Of a stretch of DNA of 64,000 nucleotides, positions 47,083 through 63,184 are shown in pieces. The translations under genes were made by a program, and so were the position numbers. Every line of letters starts with the position of its first letter. Position 1 is the first letter of the stretch. Source of the stretch: Arabidopsis thaliana (lineage: Eukaryota > Streptophyta > Magnoliopsida > Brassicales > Brassicaceae); NCBI RefSeq assembly GCF_000001735.4, contig NC_003074.8:9052101-9116100 (forward strand), read 5' to 3'. Under the pieces are notes generated by a model. That model had not been told where the DNA came from. It did no database searches and saw nothing but the letters and a program-made list of their open reading frames with translations.

Positions 47083-49737
47083 TTAATGGTTTCTGCTCTG
47101 AAACAGAAAAACTAGCCACTCCGGTTTGTATGAAGCAATGAGTTGTGCTATTGCCAATCCAAGTAACACACCAACCCCATACCCTATTCCCACGCCTTTC
47201 CAATTCAACACTTGTTCCTCTTCTTCTTCCTCTTCTTCTTCTTCTTTAGGATGTTGTGCTGGTGGTGCGTTAGTCCCAAAGCAACTTTCTTGAAGAGGCA
47301 AACCACAAAGCCCTGCATTTCCTTCAAATGACGATTTAGGTTGCCCAGTTATCTGTGTTCCTTGTGGTATTTCACCGTTGAGTTGGTTGTGAGACACGTT
47401 CATGTATGCCAAAAACGAGAGAGTCCCTATTCCATTAGGAATTGTCCCTGAGAGTTGGTTACTTGATAGGTCTAGTGACTCGATCTTCTTAAGATTGGCC
47501 AAAGACAGAGGAATATGGCCTGTGAAGGCGTTGTTCGATAAGTTGAGTGCGATCAGTGCCTTTAAGAGACCAATAGATTCAGGAATTTCTCCTTCAAGTC
47601 TATTTCCAGAAAAATCAATGGTCGCTGAGGAACTAAGGACCCTATTTTGCTCCATAGACAGACCTTTATATTGTAAATCTATAGCTTCCAGAGAGGTGAA
47701 GTAATAGGTCCCGTAAACAACCTTGTTATATACCATATATAGACCTTGATCTTCATTCATCGTGAGTGATGATGCTTTCCAATTCTCAAAAAAATCTGGG
47801 GGCAAGCTACCAGTGAATTTATTACCAGCTATCTCAAGTATCCGCAGCTCAGGAAAACCCAGAGAGCCTTGATTAGGAGGAGATAGAGGACCATAGAAGT
47901 TGTTTGAATGGAGAATAAGGACTTGCAATTTCGGTAAAGCCTTAAGGGAGAAAGGAAATGTATCTTTGATTCCGTTGTGGTCCACACTTAGAAACTGTAG
48001 AGCTGAGCAATTTAGAAGAGACCTTGGAAGCTTTCCTGTTAATCGATTGTAGCCAACGTCGAGTGACCGTAGAGGTGCATCGGCATAATAAGTGTCTGGA
48101 ATACTTCCTTCCAAGTTGTTCTTCCGGAGATTCAAAATCAAGAAGTTACTTGGACATGGAGGAATTGGACCGGTGAAGTTGTTGTAGCTTAGATCAAGGA
48201 AAACAAGTGACCTTCTACTGCAGATTGAAAGAGGTATGTCGCCTCCGTATCTATTGTTTCTTGCAGAGAAGTAGTTGACAGAGAGCGGTAGATGTGGAAG
48301 TGCTCCTTCTAAATTGTTTGACAGCAAATTTAAGATCCGTACAGATGAATTTACTAAAATTTCTGATGAACCTTCGAAGCCAGTAAACAAATTTTCTTCA
48401 ATGAAAACTGAGCTCAGACGAGGAAGGCTCCATAACCACTCTGGGATTTTCCCACTGATTTTATTGGTTGATAAGGCAATAAACTCCAAATTCGGAAGGG
48501 TCTTTAAGATGTTTGGGAAAACACTGATGTTGCAGTGTTTCAAGAGTAATGCTTCCAAGGTCGATGGAATGTATGAATCCAAACTTAAACTAGCCTGAGA
48601 TATCCAACCACCGGAAAGATCGAGGAGCAACAAATATTTGAGAGAGGAGAAGAGTTTCAAATTAATTGGGTAGCTTGTGTTTAGGAAAGAAAGGTGGAGC
48701 TCTTTGAGGTTGATAAGCTTTGAGATAGGCTCTATGATTTTTCCTTCAAAATGGTTTTCACCTAGGTTCAAATTCTCTAGCCTTGACGACAAAGAGGAGT
48801 TAGGAACTTCAATAGAACCACTGAGATTGTTTCCACCTAAATCAAGATAGGATAAGAAAGGCATAGTGAAGAGAGAAGAAGGGATGGTTCCAGAGAAGTG
48901 ATTATCAGAAAGATGTAGAATGGAGAGCTTGGTTAGATTTTGTACAAGCGGAAGACTACCAGTGAAGTCGTTCAAGGGAAGGTACAACTCGGTTAACTGG
49001 GTGAGGTTACTAATTGTGGGGGGAACTTGACCGAAGAAGCTATTAGAGCTAACATCCAATAACTCTAGTTTGTTGAGATTACCAAATTCATAAGGGAGTG
49101 AAGAGGAGGTGAAGTTGTTAGAACCGAGATCAAGGTAAGCGAGGTTGTGCAACTCAAAGAGGCTACTGTTGGGATTAAGAGTTCCAGAAAAGTGATTATG
49201 AGAAACATCTAAAATTGTGAGCTTGCGTAAATTCCGCACAAACGATAAACTACCAGTGAGCTCGTTATGGTGGAGGAGTAAAGCGGAAAGCATGCTTAGG
49301 TTACTAAAAGAGGAAGGAACTTGGCCTAGGAAGCCACCAGTAGACATAAACAAAACCTCTAATTTGTTGAGCATTCCAAACTCGGAAGGGATTGAAGAGG
49401 GGGTGAAGTTGTTGTAAGAGAGATAAAGGTGACGAAGCTGATGAAACTGGAAGAGGCTACTGTTAGATTTTAGAGTTCCACTGAGACAGGCCCTGAGTCG
49501 TAGCTTCATGACCGCGCCCGTGGAGTTATCGCACCACACCCCATTCAAGGAGTCACTATGGTTGCAAGCATGAGTATCAAACTCGTTTTTGAACTGCGTA
49601 AAGGCTTGAATCTGGTGGGGACCACAAGCACCAAGACCAACAACCGGGTCATTAAAAGAGAAGAAGCTTGAAGCCAAGGAGACACAAGAGAGTAAGAGTA
49701 GCAAGAGAAAATTCAAACGGAAAAGCAATTCAGACAT
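47083..49737 (-). CDS. RLP39: LRR receptor-like protein (probably RLP39)
   Basis: An intronless minus-strand ORF of 884 residues from [11 protein letters not shown] hydrophobic signal peptide (about 1-24) is followed by the LRR N-cap ([17 protein letters not shown], then [12 protein letters not shown]) with paired cysteines. About 25-30 extracellular LRRs of LxxLxLxxNxFTG type follow, with many N-glycosylation sites. A non-LRR island ([20 protein letters not shown] to [10 protein letters not shown]) lies before the last four repeats. The end has a C-cap ([14 protein letters not shown]), a glutamate run, a GxxxG-type transmembrane helix ([19 protein letters not shown]) and a short cytoplasmic tail. 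There is no kinase. RLPs of this type act with SOBIR1 in pattern recognition; the ligand is unknown. The ORF stays open 58 codons upstream, but the signal peptide fixes the start. Confidence 0.9.
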   Translation of the reverse strand: MSELLFRLNFLLLLLLSCVSLASSFFSFNDPVVGLGACGPHQIQAFTQFKNEFDTHACNHSDSLNGVWCDNSTGAVMKLRLRACLSGTLKSNSSLFQFHQLRHLYLSYNNFTPSSIPSEFGMLNKLEVLFMSTGGFLGQVPSSFSNLSMLSALLLHHNELTGSLSFVRNLRKLTILDVSHNHFSGTLNPNSSLFELHNLAYLDLGSNNFTSSSLPYEFGNLNKLELLDVSSNSFFGQVPPTISNLTQLTELYLPLNDFTGSLPLVQNLTKLSILHLSDNHFSGTIPSSLFTMPFLSYLDLGGNNLSGSIEVPNSSLSSRLENLNLGENHFEGKIIEPISKLINLKELHLSFLNTSYPINLKLFSSLKYLLLLDLSGGWISQASLSLDSYIPSTLEALLLKHCNISVFPNILKTLPNLEFIALSTNKISGKIPEWLWSLPRLSSVFIEENLFTGFEGSSEILVNSSVRILNLLSNNLEGALPHLPLSVNYFSARNNRYGGDIPLSICSRRSLVFLDLSYNNFTGPIPPCPSNFLILNLRKNNLEGSIPDTYYADAPLRSLDVGYNRLTGKLPRSLLNCSALQFLSVDHNGIKDTFPFSLKALPKLQVLILHSNNFYGPLSPPNQGSLGFPELRILEIAGNKFTGSLPPDFFENWKASSLTMNEDQGLYMVYNKVVYGTYYFTSLEAIDLQYKGLSMEQNRVLSSSATIDFSGNRLEGEIPESIGLLKALIALNLSNNAFTGHIPLSLANLKKIESLDLSSNQLSGTIPNGIGTLSFLAYMNVSHNQLNGEIPQGTQITGQPKSSFEGNAGLCGLPLQESCFGTNAPPAQHPKEEEEEEEEEEQVLNWKGVGIGYGVGVLLGLAIAQLIASYKPEWLVFLFQSRNH

Positions 49738-50922
49738 GATGAAAACAGCTTTGTAAGAAAGAAAGGTTTTTGATATAAGAAATGTGAGAGAGAAGATTGG
49801 TATAAATAAAGATAGGAAGTAGTTTTGCATAGTGGAGCACAAATTGACTTGGAAGAAGTTAGAGGTAAGTGAAGTCGTCTTTGTATTCGGGCTTGGAGAA
49901 GTGAAGTCCACGTTAGATAATTTTTCTTAAGTATAATTTGGATTGGAACCACATCACTTTGAAAGTTCTCATATATATGTTCAAAATCACATAAATAAAA
50001 TTAGCATAAGGACAAACATATTGGATACGTTTGATTATTGGAGACATTTCGTAGCCCGACGTGCTTTGACGAAGAAGAATTGGCGTTGTTTTGATTTGTT
50101 TGTCGAGTATCAAATTTCGAAGTTGGTATGGTAACGAGGCAAAGTGAAAGTGGTCAGATAATGGGGAAGATGATAGTTTTAGCTAACAAAAGATCGTTAA
50201 ACCGATTAGAAGATATGCGGTAAAGAGGATTTGAAAATGATGAAGAAGATGATAGTTTCATTTTTCTTTTACTTGAATGATTTTCTCCATTGGAGGATCA
50301 TGAGCACACTTGCGAGTTACAGCGTCAGATAATAGGGCCATAGGGGTGAGGCAAGATCCTACTACAAATTACCAACTGATATTGTGACCGTGGGAAAACC
50401 GTTAATCTTAAAAAGAAAATCATTTTATGTATTACTATGGTTTTTTTAAAATAAATAAAATAAAACTAAGAATATTTTCATGATTGTTGTAGATTTCGTG
50501 AATTATATAAATAGTTTTTCAGCAAAAATATATGTAATTTTTAGAAATGCTTTACTCTTTGTGTAAAATACATGAGTAATCACATATGTATACATGCATG
50601 TAGTTTTATCCTATTCTATTTTATTTTCTTCTAATACTGGTGATAAAATCGTATGATGATATTATTTTTAATTTCTAAAATATTTATTTACCAAAATGTA
50701 TAGATTAGTTTACACTTAATAAACTTTTATGTCTATCTAAATTCGCATTATATAGAGTTAGGAAAAAAGTCAAAACATTATATATTAGGAAATAATTTAA
50801 TATAGAGTTAGGAAGAAAACCAAAAATGAAAATTCATATATAATTAACAAAATGGAAAGAATTGAAAAAATTTAATAACCATGCATAAAATACAATAGAA
50901 AAATGAAAGGGGTGCAAAAACT
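49738..50922 (-). promoter_or_regulatory. RLP39 upstream region
   Basis: TATAAATA at about 49801-49808 is a candidate TATA element close to the start codon. 49740-50380 is closely similar to the RLP41 upstream region (60651-61300). 50390-50920 is AT-rich DNA without recognisable features. Confidence 0.45.
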
Positions 50923-50936
50923 AAAAATAATTGACA

Positions 50937-51718
50937 TATATTATGTATATTTTTGACTGAGAACTTTTCTCTCTCTCTTCTCTCTCCTTTATTTTTCAGA
51001 GAGAAAGAAAAGTTTTCGATATGATTTCGTCGGCAAGAGTTTTTATAAAAACTTCTGTTGCAATTTCATGGGGCGTTTCACTGGCTTATTAAGCAGTCAA
51101 AACTTTTCTTCTGGCATCGGTGGCTCTGTTATGCACCGTTGGCCGGCAAACTTCCAGCATCGATTGGCTTCTTCCGCAACGGTGGCTGGCTTCGTCTCCA
51201 TCGATTCGTCTTCGAGAGATTCGGATGGCTTATGTCCCGGCTTTTGTCCGGTTTTGGGTTGATGTAAGCAAGTTCTAAAAAAATAAATTTTCCTTTCCGA
51301 TTGAAAAGTTTTGAAGAAGAAGATGAAGAAGGTTTCAGATTTTCATCAAGTGGAGTCATAATTTCATCAACACTCAATTGGAATTTCGCCTCTAATTCTT
51401 CGGGCGAAGAAGATGAATAAGATTCTGGACATTTTCTGCTTGGAATGAAGATTCCGGTGTCACCTCTACTTTCCGGTGATCGGAAATTCTCTCCTCTTCA
51501 ACTTCCCACGTGTCTTCCATCTCTTTTCGACTTGCCACGTGCTCTTTGCGCTGTTCACGTCACTTTTCCTTCTGGCAAAGGAATTTATTTGGGCTTTGGG
51601 CTTTTGTTGTTTTATGGGTTATGTTTGTTTTTTAAATTGTAGGCTTGTTTCTTTGGCTATGTATAATTGGGTCTGTTCACTTGGCTTTGTAACATTAATA
51701 AGACACTTGTGACAAAAA
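50937..51718 (+). mobile_element. Retroposon-like insertion with A-tail and 14-bp target-site duplication
   Basis: About 780 bp is bounded by the direct repeat AAAAATAATTGACA (50923-50936 and 51719-51732, the second merging with an A-run). The element begins with AT- and CT-rich sequence, contains short GC-richer coding-like stretches without a long ORF, and ends TTGTAACATTAATAAGACACTTGTGACAAAA. A 3' A-tail and a TSD of this length indicate target-primed reverse transcription: a truncated LINE, a SINE-like element or a processed retrocopy. The paralogous segments near 57330 and 61700 lack it. I do not recognise the family. Confidence 0.7.
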
Positions 51719-51765
51719 AAAAATAATTGACAAAAGTAAAATATTGAGTTGAAGAAAGAATTTCA

Positions 51766-52555
51766 CTTCCGTCACTGCGCAGTGCGATCCACTAGAACGA
51801 AGCTTTCCTTCTTCGAATAACAAGCAAACAAGTTCACATACAATTGCGACGGTCACACGAATTCAATTACCTCGTCCATAATGGCTTCAGTGAGTCTCTC
51901 TTCTTAATCGGAACACGTTCTCTTTGTGCCTGGATTCGCGTAAAATTGAGTTTCGATCTATTTGGTAGACGTAGATGTACCATTTTGTGTTCGTATTGCA
52001 ATCGATTTCACTGGATCTATTTGCTCATTTTCAATCTCCACCAGTGACATTCACGTGTGTATTGATGGATTCGTTCTGTTTCTATTGATGGATTCGATTT
52101 TTGTTGTTGTACTTATTTGATTCATCATCTCTCGTTTGGATTAATCTTGATCTCTGTTTATTGGTGTGTGATTCCATTCAGCTTATGTATTGGCTTGTTT
52201 TTGAGAACTTATAAGGCATTTGTAATTGAGACTTTGCTTAAATTTACTTTGCTACAACCAAACTTTTTAGCATGTATTGTTGAATGTAACTACATTCAAC
52301 AATTCGGGTGATATATATGAGCAATAACTCTACAGTTTCTTTTTCGTATTTGTAAACCATTTAGGGTCTTTTTATGATTCTCTCGTATTTGTTCATGGAC
52401 CTGACTATAGATTCTCTTCTTTTTGTGCAGCCTATTGCGTTGTTGCAGCAGATTCCAATGGCTTTCAACAAGAGATATGGTGGTGGAAAGGAATGGCTAC
52501 AACTTACAAAGAGACCGAAGTCAAAGGTGTTTTTATGGAGAACATTGAGAAGGTC
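51766..52555 (+). pseudogene. VAMP72-like pseudogene, copy 2
   Basis: It retains the longin block (51766-51890, CACTTCCGTCACTGCGCAGTG to the NGF exon end before GTGAGT) and an exon from about 52431, AYCVVAADSNGF then in another frame FNKRYGGG. An internal deletion joins this to TEVKGVFMENIEK (about 52512-52553). The third and fourth exons are missing. Confidence 0.8.
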
Positions 52556-52572
52556 AGAGTTATATATCCATG

Positions 52573-53010
52573 TCAATCATAGACAAAGTAACTTTGCTCA
52601 CCAATATCATCCTTACACTCAAGCTGTCTAATGTAACCAATGGGAAGTATGTCTAGCCTTGGACCAGAGTTGTTATAATAAAAAGTACCCAACTCGATGT
52701 CTTGAAGAAATGGAAAGATTTGTTGGTTGATTGTTGCATTCTCAGGGTATTTGGGACAAAGATTGTTGTGATAATCCATTCTGGCGAGTCTTATGAAATC
52801 ATCGAAATAGTTCAGCTCAAGGATATGGAACTTGACGAAGGATATATACTTAGCTCTCACTCTTCACTTTTCAGGCGACCAAAAGGGATAGTAGAGATAT
52901 GTCCTCGTGACGCTTATCAACTGACAAAAAAACAAGAGGGGATCATAAAGAGCATCCATATGATTGTCAGAGACAGAGGAAAATTTATCATGGTACTCTT
53001 CTTTTTTTTT
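52573..53010 (-). pseudogene. Fragment of a GUB_WAK (galacturonan-binding, LRK10L-like) gene
   Basis: Minus-strand reading gives FHILELNYFDDFIRLARMDYH, NNLCPKYPENATINQQ and DIELGTFYYN, matching the extracellular cysteine-rich GUB_WAK_bind domain of LRK10L/WAK-like proteins (IRLARSDY and LCP motifs). Upstream, YYPFWSPEK recalls the YPFW motif, in a frame interrupted by a stop. There is no signal peptide, kinase or C-terminal part. A second copy is at 63185-63640. Confidence 0.65.
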
Positions 53011-54056
53011 CTTTTTTTTTTTCTTTAGAGATTAACCAGAGAATGAAGAAGAAGAGGTAAAAGATATATGAGAAATAGGTGAATGGTTTTTGTCTAAGTC
53101 TTTCTTTTGTGTATATGAATCTTTATTTTCAAAGGGAAATCTCTTTTGAATTAGTTGGGTTAAACTTTAGTTTAAAGATTTCTTTCTACTTTGTTGTTAT
53201 GATTTTTTTTTTTTTTCTGTAGGAACTTTACTTGAAAAAGTCAGGTAAAGTAGAAAAGGGGATAAAAATAGACTAATGAAGAAAATCTCTAAAGGGGTTA
53301 AAAATCGACTAATGAAGGAAAAAAATCCTAAAGAAAGAAGAAAGACATGACAGTAACTGCGCCTTCCTTCGCTCTCCACTTTCTTTGTCAGCTTCAGACA
53401 AATGTGAACGCACCAAAAGGTACGTGCAAAGAATACAAAGTGGAACAAGGCAAAGAGTTTTTAGTATTTACCATGGAAACTGAACGATGGTGATGATGAT
53501 GACAGGTTCAATGGTAAGGAAGACTCCCGTTCCCTGAAAATGACTTGATGGAAATTGTGTGCCAAGTTGTTGGAGACAGATCAAGACTTTTTAGACCTCT
53601 CACTAGAAGTAAGGTATGTTTTAACACTGCTAAAAACCAACAGAGAAAGATTGAAAAGAAATGAAAATTGTGACGTGGTGCATGTGTGAGATAGTTCTTG
53701 GTGATTAGCATGGTGTATAGGTTGGGAGTTTACAGTTATGGAACGTAGGGAATTATAGTTTTGGTATGTGTCATAGTGGAACTAAGAGGCTGCAGATCAA
53801 CAAGTCTTGTTGAGACTTATTAGCAAAGAGTTATATTGTGTTTCAGTGTTAGATGAGTTGTCTATTTAGGAAAAAATCAAAGATGTATATGAATATGCTA
53901 CGAAGAATTCACCATTCTTATTTATAGAAAACAAAATAGACACAAAAGCATCAGTTTATAGATAAAGATAGAAGAAAGGTAAAGAAATGCTTACAATACA
54001 ATACCAACAACAACTTGACAAACATTGAAGGGTCAAACTCAAAACCAAAAAAGATC
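53011..54056. other. Intergenic
   Basis: No gene is supported. 53010-53240 resembles 63650-63990 (same order after the GUB_WAK fragment). 53870-54050 is the RLP40 3' flank and is nearly identical to the RLP41 3' flank (57815-58000). Confidence 0.45.
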
Positions 54057-57376
<3,320 letters not shown>

Positions 57377-57660
57377 CACTTCCGTCACTGCACAGTGCAT
57401 AGTGCCTCCAGAACCAGAAGCTTCCTTCTTCAGATAACAAACAAGTTCACTCACATACAATTGCGACGGTCACACGCCTTCAATTACCTCGTCGAAAATG
57501 GCTTCAGTGAGTCTCCCTTCTCAATCCGAACACGTTCTCTTTGTGCCTGGATTCGCGGAAATATGAGTTTCGATTTCACTCTACTGAAAACGTTGGGATT
57601 TATCTTCATCTCTGTTTCTTAGTGTTCTGATTCCATTCAGCATTGTAGTTGATCCTTTAT
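57377..57660 (+). pseudogene. VAMP72-like fragment, copy 3 (longin exon only)
   Basis: 57377-57506 retains the longin block with TACAATTGCGACGGTCACACG and then, two bases out of frame, TTCAATTACCTCGTCGAAAATGGC (FNYLVENG), followed by the GTGAGT donor. Downstream, intron sequence jumps straight to sequence matching 46800-46920, so all later exons are deleted. Confidence 0.8.
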
Positions 57661-58002
57661 AGTATGAATATTTAGAAAGAGATTTAACCTGTTGGGGTTT
57701 GCTTATATATTAATTAGTTCTTTGTAGTCTAAAATTCAATTTTCAGTTTCAGATGTTTCGTCTCTCCCCATTGACTCTTCCCTGCCTCTCTGCCACTTTT
57801 TTTATTCGTTAGGGAAAAAACAAAAGATGTATATGAATATGCTACGTAGAATTCACCATTCTTATTTATAGAAAACAAAATAGACACAAAAGCATCAGTT
57901 TATAGATAAAGATACAAGAAAGGTAAAGAAATGCTTACAATACAATACCAACAACAACTTGACAAACATTGAAGGATCAAACTCAAAACCAAGAAAAAGA
58001 TC
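57661..58002. other. Intergenic; RLP41 3' flank
   Basis: No gene. 57815-58000 is nearly identical to 53870-54056 beyond RLP40. Confidence 0.4.
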
Positions 58003-60648
58003 TTAACGGTTTCTGCTCTTAATCAGACAAGCTAGCCACTCTGGTTTGTATGAAGCAATGAGTTGTGCTATTGCCAATCCAAGTAACACTCCAACCCCAT
58101 ACCCTATTGCCACGCCTTCCCAGTTCAACACTTGTTCCTGTTCTTCATCTTCTTCTTCTTTAAACTGATGTGCTGGTGGTGCATTAGTCCCAAAGCATCT
58201 TTGTTGAAGAGGCAAACCACAAAGCCCTGCATTTCCTTCAAATGACGATTTAGGTTGCCCAGTTATCTGTGTTCCTTGTGGTATTTCACCGTTGAGTTGG
58301 TTGTGAGACACGTTCACGTACGCCAAAAACGAGAGAGTCCCTAGTCCATTAGGAATGGTCCCTGAGAGTTGGTTACTTGATAGGTCTAGTGACTCGATCT
58401 TCACAAGATTGGCCAAAGACAGAGGAATATGGCCTGTGAAGGCGTTGTTCGATAAGTTGAGTGCGATTAGTGCCTTTAAGAGACCGATAGATTCAGGAAT
58501 TTCTCCTTCAAGTCTGTTTCCAGAAAGATCAATGGTGGCTGAGGAAGTAAGAACCCACTTTTGCTCCATAGATAGACCTTTATATTGTAAATCTATAGTT
58601 GCCAGATAGCTGAGGTAATAAATCCCGTAAACAACCTTGCTATATACCATATATAGACCTTGATCTTCATTCATCGTGAGTGATGATGCTTTCCAGTTCA
58701 CAAAAAAATCTTGGGGCAAGCTTCCGGTTAGTTTATTACCAGCTATCTCAAGTATCCGCAGCTCAGGAAAACCCAGAGAGCCTTGATTTGGAGGAGATAG
58801 AGGACCATAGAATTTGTTTGAACTGAGGAGAAGGACTTGCAATTTCGGTAAAACCTTAAGGTAAAAAGGAAATGTATCTTCGATTCCGTTGTGGTCCACA
58901 CTAAGAAACTGTAGAGCTGAGCAATTTAGAAGAGACCTTGGAAGCTTTCCCGTTAATCGATTGTAGCCAACGTCGAGTGACCGTAGAGGTGCATCGGCAA
59001 AATAAGTGTCTGGAATACTTCCTTCCAAGTTGTTCTTCCGGAGATTCAAAAATAGTAAGTTACTGAGACATGGCGGAATTGGACCGGTGAAGTTGTTGTA
59101 TCTTAAATCAAGGACATCAAGCGAGCTTCTATTGCAGATTGAAAGAGGTATGTCGCCTTTGAATCTATTGTATCTTGCAGAGAAGTAGATGATAGAGAGT
59201 GGTAGATGCGGAAGTGCCCCTTCTAAACTGTTTGAATCCAAAACTAAGATCTGCACCGATGAATTTACTAAAATTTCTGATGAACCTTCGAAGCCAGTTA
59301 ACAAATTATCTCCAATGAACACTGAGCTCAGACGAGGAAGGCTCCATAACCACTCTGGGATTTTCCCACTGACTCTATTGTTGGATACGTCAATACACTC
59401 CAAATTCGGAAGGCTCTTTAAGATGTTTGGGAAATCACTGATGTTGCACTGCTTCATATACAATGCTTCCAAGGTCAATGAGATGTATGAATCCGAACTT
59501 AAACCTGCCTGAGATATCCAATCACCGGTAAGATCGAGGACCAACAAGGATTTGAAAGAGGAAAAGAGACTTAAGTCAATTGGGTAGCTTGTGCTTAGGA
59601 AAGAAAGGTCGAGCTCTTTGAGGTTGATGAGCTTTGAGATAGGCTTTAGGATTTTTCCTTCAAAATGGTTTTTACCTAGGTACAAACTCTCTAGCCTTGA
59701 TGACGAAGAGGAGTTAGGAACTTCAATTGAACCGTTGAGATTGTTTCCTTTTAATGAAAGATAGGATAAGAAAGGCATAGTGAAGAGAGAAGAAGGGATT
59801 GTTCCAGAGAAGTGATTACCAAAAAGTGCTAGAATGGAGAGCTTGGTTAGATTTTGTACAAGTGGAAGACTACCAGTGAAGTCGTTCAAGGGAAGGTACA
59901 ACTCGGTTAACTGGGTGAGGTTACTAATTGTGGGGGGAACTTGACCGAAGAAGCTATTAGAGCTAACATCCAATAACTCTAGTTTGTTGAGATTGCCAAA
60001 TTCATACGGGAGTGTAGAGGAGGTGAAGCTGTTAGAACCGAGACTAAGGTAAGTGAGGTGGTGCAACTCAAAGAGGCTACTATTGGGATTCAAAATTCCA
60101 GAGAAATGATTATAAGAAACATCTAAAACTCTGAGCTTGCGTAGATTCCGCACAAATGATAAACTACCAGTGAGCTCGTTATCGGAAAGGTCTAAAGCGG
60201 AAAGCATGCTTAGGTTACTGAATGAAAAAGGAACTTGGCCGAGGAAGCCACTACTTGAAAGAAACAATACCTCTAATTTGTTGAGCATTCCAAACTTGGA
60301 AGAAATTGAAGAGGAGGTGAAGTTGTTATGGATGAGAAGAAGGGAACGAAGCTCATGAAACTGGAAAAGACTACTGTTGGATTTCAGAGTTCCACTGAGA
60401 CAGGCCATGAATTGTATCTTCGTGACTGCGCCCGTAGAGTTATCGCACCACACTCCATTCCAAGGGGAACTATGGTTGCAAGCACGAGTATTAAACTCGT
60501 TCTTGAACTGCGTAAACGCTTGAATCTGGTGGGGACCACAAGCACCAAGACCAACAACAGGGTTATTAAAAGTGACGAAGCTTGAAGGGGAGACACAAGA
60601 GAGTAAGAGGAGCAAGAGAAAATTCAAACGGAGAAGCAATTCAGACAT
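58003..60648 (-). CDS. RLP41: LRR receptor-like protein (probably RLP41)
   Basis: An intronless minus-strand ORF of 881 residues from [10 protein letters not shown]. It has a signal peptide, LRR N-cap ([17 protein letters not shown], then [13 protein letters not shown]), extracellular LRRs with the island [21 protein letters not shown]-cap [14 protein letters not shown], acidic juxtamembrane run, transmembrane helix ([19 protein letters not shown]) and a tail ending CLIKSRNR. There is no kinase domain. The reading frame stays open for 136 further codons upstream, but that part lacks a signal peptide and overlaps the upstream region shared with RLP39, so I place the start at the signal peptide. 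It is closest to RLP39 in the 5' flank and to RLP40 in the 3' flank. Confidence 0.9.
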   Translation of the reverse strand: MSELLLRLNFLLLLLLSCVSPSSFVTFNNPVVGLGACGPHQIQAFTQFKNEFNTRACNHSSPWNGVWCDNSTGAVTKIQFMACLSGTLKSNSSLFQFHELRSLLLIHNNFTSSSISSKFGMLNKLEVLFLSSSGFLGQVPFSFSNLSMLSALDLSDNELTGSLSFVRNLRKLRVLDVSYNHFSGILNPNSSLFELHHLTYLSLGSNSFTSSTLPYEFGNLNKLELLDVSSNSFFGQVPPTISNLTQLTELYLPLNDFTGSLPLVQNLTKLSILALFGNHFSGTIPSSLFTMPFLSYLSLKGNNLNGSIEVPNSSSSSRLESLYLGKNHFEGKILKPISKLINLKELDLSFLSTSYPIDLSLFSSFKSLLVLDLTGDWISQAGLSSDSYISLTLEALYMKQCNISDFPNILKSLPNLECIDVSNNRVSGKIPEWLWSLPRLSSVFIGDNLLTGFEGSSEILVNSSVQILVLDSNSLEGALPHLPLSIIYFSARYNRFKGDIPLSICNRSSLDVLDLRYNNFTGPIPPCLSNLLFLNLRKNNLEGSIPDTYFADAPLRSLDVGYNRLTGKLPRSLLNCSALQFLSVDHNGIEDTFPFYLKVLPKLQVLLLSSNKFYGPLSPPNQGSLGFPELRILEIAGNKLTGSLPQDFFVNWKASSLTMNEDQGLYMVYSKVVYGIYYLSYLATIDLQYKGLSMEQKWVLTSSATIDLSGNRLEGEIPESIGLLKALIALNLSNNAFTGHIPLSLANLVKIESLDLSSNQLSGTIPNGLGTLSFLAYVNVSHNQLNGEIPQGTQITGQPKSSFEGNAGLCGLPLQQRCFGTNAPPAHQFKEEEDEEQEQVLNWEGVAIGYGVGVLLGLAIAQLIASYKPEWLACLIKSRNR

Positions 60649-61746
60649 GATGAAAACAGCTTTGAAAGAAAGAATGGATTTTGGTATAAGAAATGTGAGA
60701 GAGAAGATTGGTATAAATAAAGATAGGAAGTAGTTTTGCATAGTGGAGCACAAATTGACTTGGAAGAAGTTAGAGGTAAGTGAAGTCGTCTTTGTATTCG
60801 GGCTTGGAGAAGTGAAATCCACGTTAGATAATTTTTCTTTAAGTGTAATTTGGATTGGAACCACATCACTTTGAAAGTTCTCACATATATGTTCAAAATT
60901 ACACGAATAAGCTTGGCATAAGGACAAACACATTGGATACGTTTGATTATTGGAGACGTTTCGTAACCCGACGTGCTTTGACGAAGGAGAATTGGCGTTG
61001 TTTTGATTTGTTTGTCGAGTATCAAATTTTGAAGTTGGTGAGGACTGACGAGGCAAAGTGAAAGTGGTCAGATAATGGAGAAGATGATGGTTTTAGCTAA
61101 CAAAAGATCGTTAAACCGATTAGGAGTAGGAGATATGCGGTAAAGAGGATTTGAAAATGATGAAGAAGATGATAGTTTCATTTTTCTTTTACTTGAATGA
61201 TTTTCTCCATTGGAGGATCACGAGCACACTTGCGGGTTACAGCGTCAGATAATAGGGGTGACTGGTGAGTCAAGAAGATTCTACCACAAATTACCAACTG
61301 ATATTGTGGCCTTTAAATTATGTCATTTTTTTTTTGTCGTAAATTATGTCATTTATGTATTACTATAATTTTTTAAATAAATAGAATAAAACTAAGAATA
61401 TTTTCATGATTGTTGTAGACCTCGTGAACTATTTAAATAGTTTCTATTCTTTTATATATTTTTATAAATAAATAAAATTTTAGATTATTTTTTTCTTTTC
61501 TTCTAGGATTATCAAATTTTCCTCAGATGAATTTCAAATTATTCTTTTTTTTTTGGTAGTTTCAAATTATTCTTAGTAAACTCAATTAAAATAAACTTAA
61601 TATTCTAGAGTAAGTTTATATCTATATTTTTTCAAACGTACGGAAAATCTAGACAATAATTCCACCGTATCATTTGACGAAACATTGCGTTAAAAACTTT
61701 TAAAAAAATTTGACGAAGCAAAATATTGAGTTGAAAAGAAAATTTC
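60649..61746 (-). promoter_or_regulatory. RLP41 upstream region
   Basis: A candidate TATAAATA lies at about 60712-60719. 60651-61300 closely matches the RLP39 upstream region (49740-50380). The remainder is AT-rich, with the empty-site counterpart of the retroposon insertion near 61690-61730. Confidence 0.45.
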
Positions 61747-63090
61747 ACTTCCGTCACTGCACAGTGGTGCCTCTAGAAGATTCCTTCTTCGAAACAAACA
61801 ATTGCGACGGTCACACGCCTTCAATTACCTCGTGGAACATGGCTTCAGTGAGTATTTCGAACACGTTCTCTTAATGCTTGGATTCGCGTATATATGAGTT
61901 TCAATCTCGCTCTCTTGACGGCGTAGTTTCGATCTATTTTGTCATTTTTCTATCGGTACCGGTGACATTCATGGATAATCGTTCTGCTTCTGTTAAGGTT
62001 TTTGGGCGTTTGTGCGTATATTAAGGTTCCTTGCCAATGAATATCTGAAGATAGTTTTCGTTTCTGTCGAATGGATGCATGTTGGATTAGAATTTTCTCT
62101 ATTTTACTCATTGATGCATCTCTCGGTTGAATTTATCTTGATCTATGTATTGGCTTGTTTGTGAGAATTGAGAATGCATTGTAATTGAGACTTTGCTTGG
62201 AAGTGAAAAATTTACTTTGCTACAACCAAACTTTTAGCATGAATTGTTGATGTCTTTAGCTTGCTTTGCCTCTTGTATTTGAAGTTAGGTGATATATGAA
62301 AACCATTTAGTGTCTTTTATTTATATTTGTTGATGGACCTGACAATAGATTCTCTTCTTTTCGTGCAGCCTATTGCGTTGTTGCGGCAGATTCTCAACAA
62401 GAGATATGGTGGTGAACAAAATACCAAAGAAAATAACATTGTCATTTAAGTGTCTGTGGATTCGGTTTTAACTGAGTTACTTGTTCCCCAGGTCTTAACT
62501 AAAGGATGACATTGAGTACTGTGTGGATCTTCCTTTAGAAGATCAGCAAACTTGCCAAGGTTAAGGCTCATGTGACCGAAGTGAAATAATGGAGAGGTCA
62601 GAATCATATATCCATGTCAATCTCACAATTTTAAATATCATTAACTTGAGAATATATGTCATGTATGCCTTGAATTTTCAATGCTCCTTGCGCACTTCTG
62701 CCAAACTGATTGAGCTTTATGTAATTCATTAACTTGCAGGCTCTTGATCGCAGTGAAAAAATTGAGCTTCTAGTGGACAAAATCCGAGAACCTTTGTTCA
62801 CAGGTTAGTAACTTACCTTTCACTCATATGTGAGCTTTTTGATACAAGCATATCTTCTTTCTAATTGTCATGCTCTTTTATCTCGAATTCTGATATCTAT
62901 AGGCACAAGATTCCAGAGCGCCAGGAACGAAAATGACAAGATGTGGTTTCAGAACATGAAGATTAAGCTCATAGTCCTTGGTATCATCATCTTCCTCTCG
63001 GTTAATTCTCATCGTCATCATCGCGTTAATTCTCATAATTCCCATATTGCTCTACAAGTTGATGGGAAACTCTTCCCGGTATATGTCCTT
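61747..63090 (+). pseudogene. VAMP72-like pseudogene, copy 4
   Basis: Four exon-like blocks: longin (61747-61850), a truncated second exon (from about 62369, AYCVVAAD, then NKRYGG), [15 protein letters not shown] followed by a stop (about 62541-62588), ALDRSEKIELLVDKI (62742-62803), and a last exon (from about 62903) with NDKMWFQNMKIKLIVLGIII, the start of the SNARE transmembrane anchor. Large deletions and stops remove the longin and most of the SNARE motif, so it cannot encode a functional R-SNARE. The tail is better preserved than in copy 1. Confidence 0.8.
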
Positions 63091-63184
63091 CTTTTTCTTT
63101 TTTTTGGTGGTCTCTTTCTTATGTATTTCATTTGATTTTGTTAGGGATAAAGAAATAGGATGAATTAGTACTGAAATATGATCG

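Noticed and set aside
47402..48598. Plus-strand ORFs antisense to RLP39, with counterparts opposite RLP40 and RLP41
   Set aside because: LRR codon periodicity leaves open antisense frames; no independent signal.
49738..49911. 58-residue upstream extension of RLP39
   Set aside because: It would bury the signal peptide; the TATA-like element near 49805 suggests that transcription starts downstream.
51058..51377. Short ORFs inside the retroposon
   Set aside because: Overlapping frames of 64-82 residues on both strands with no recognisable domain.
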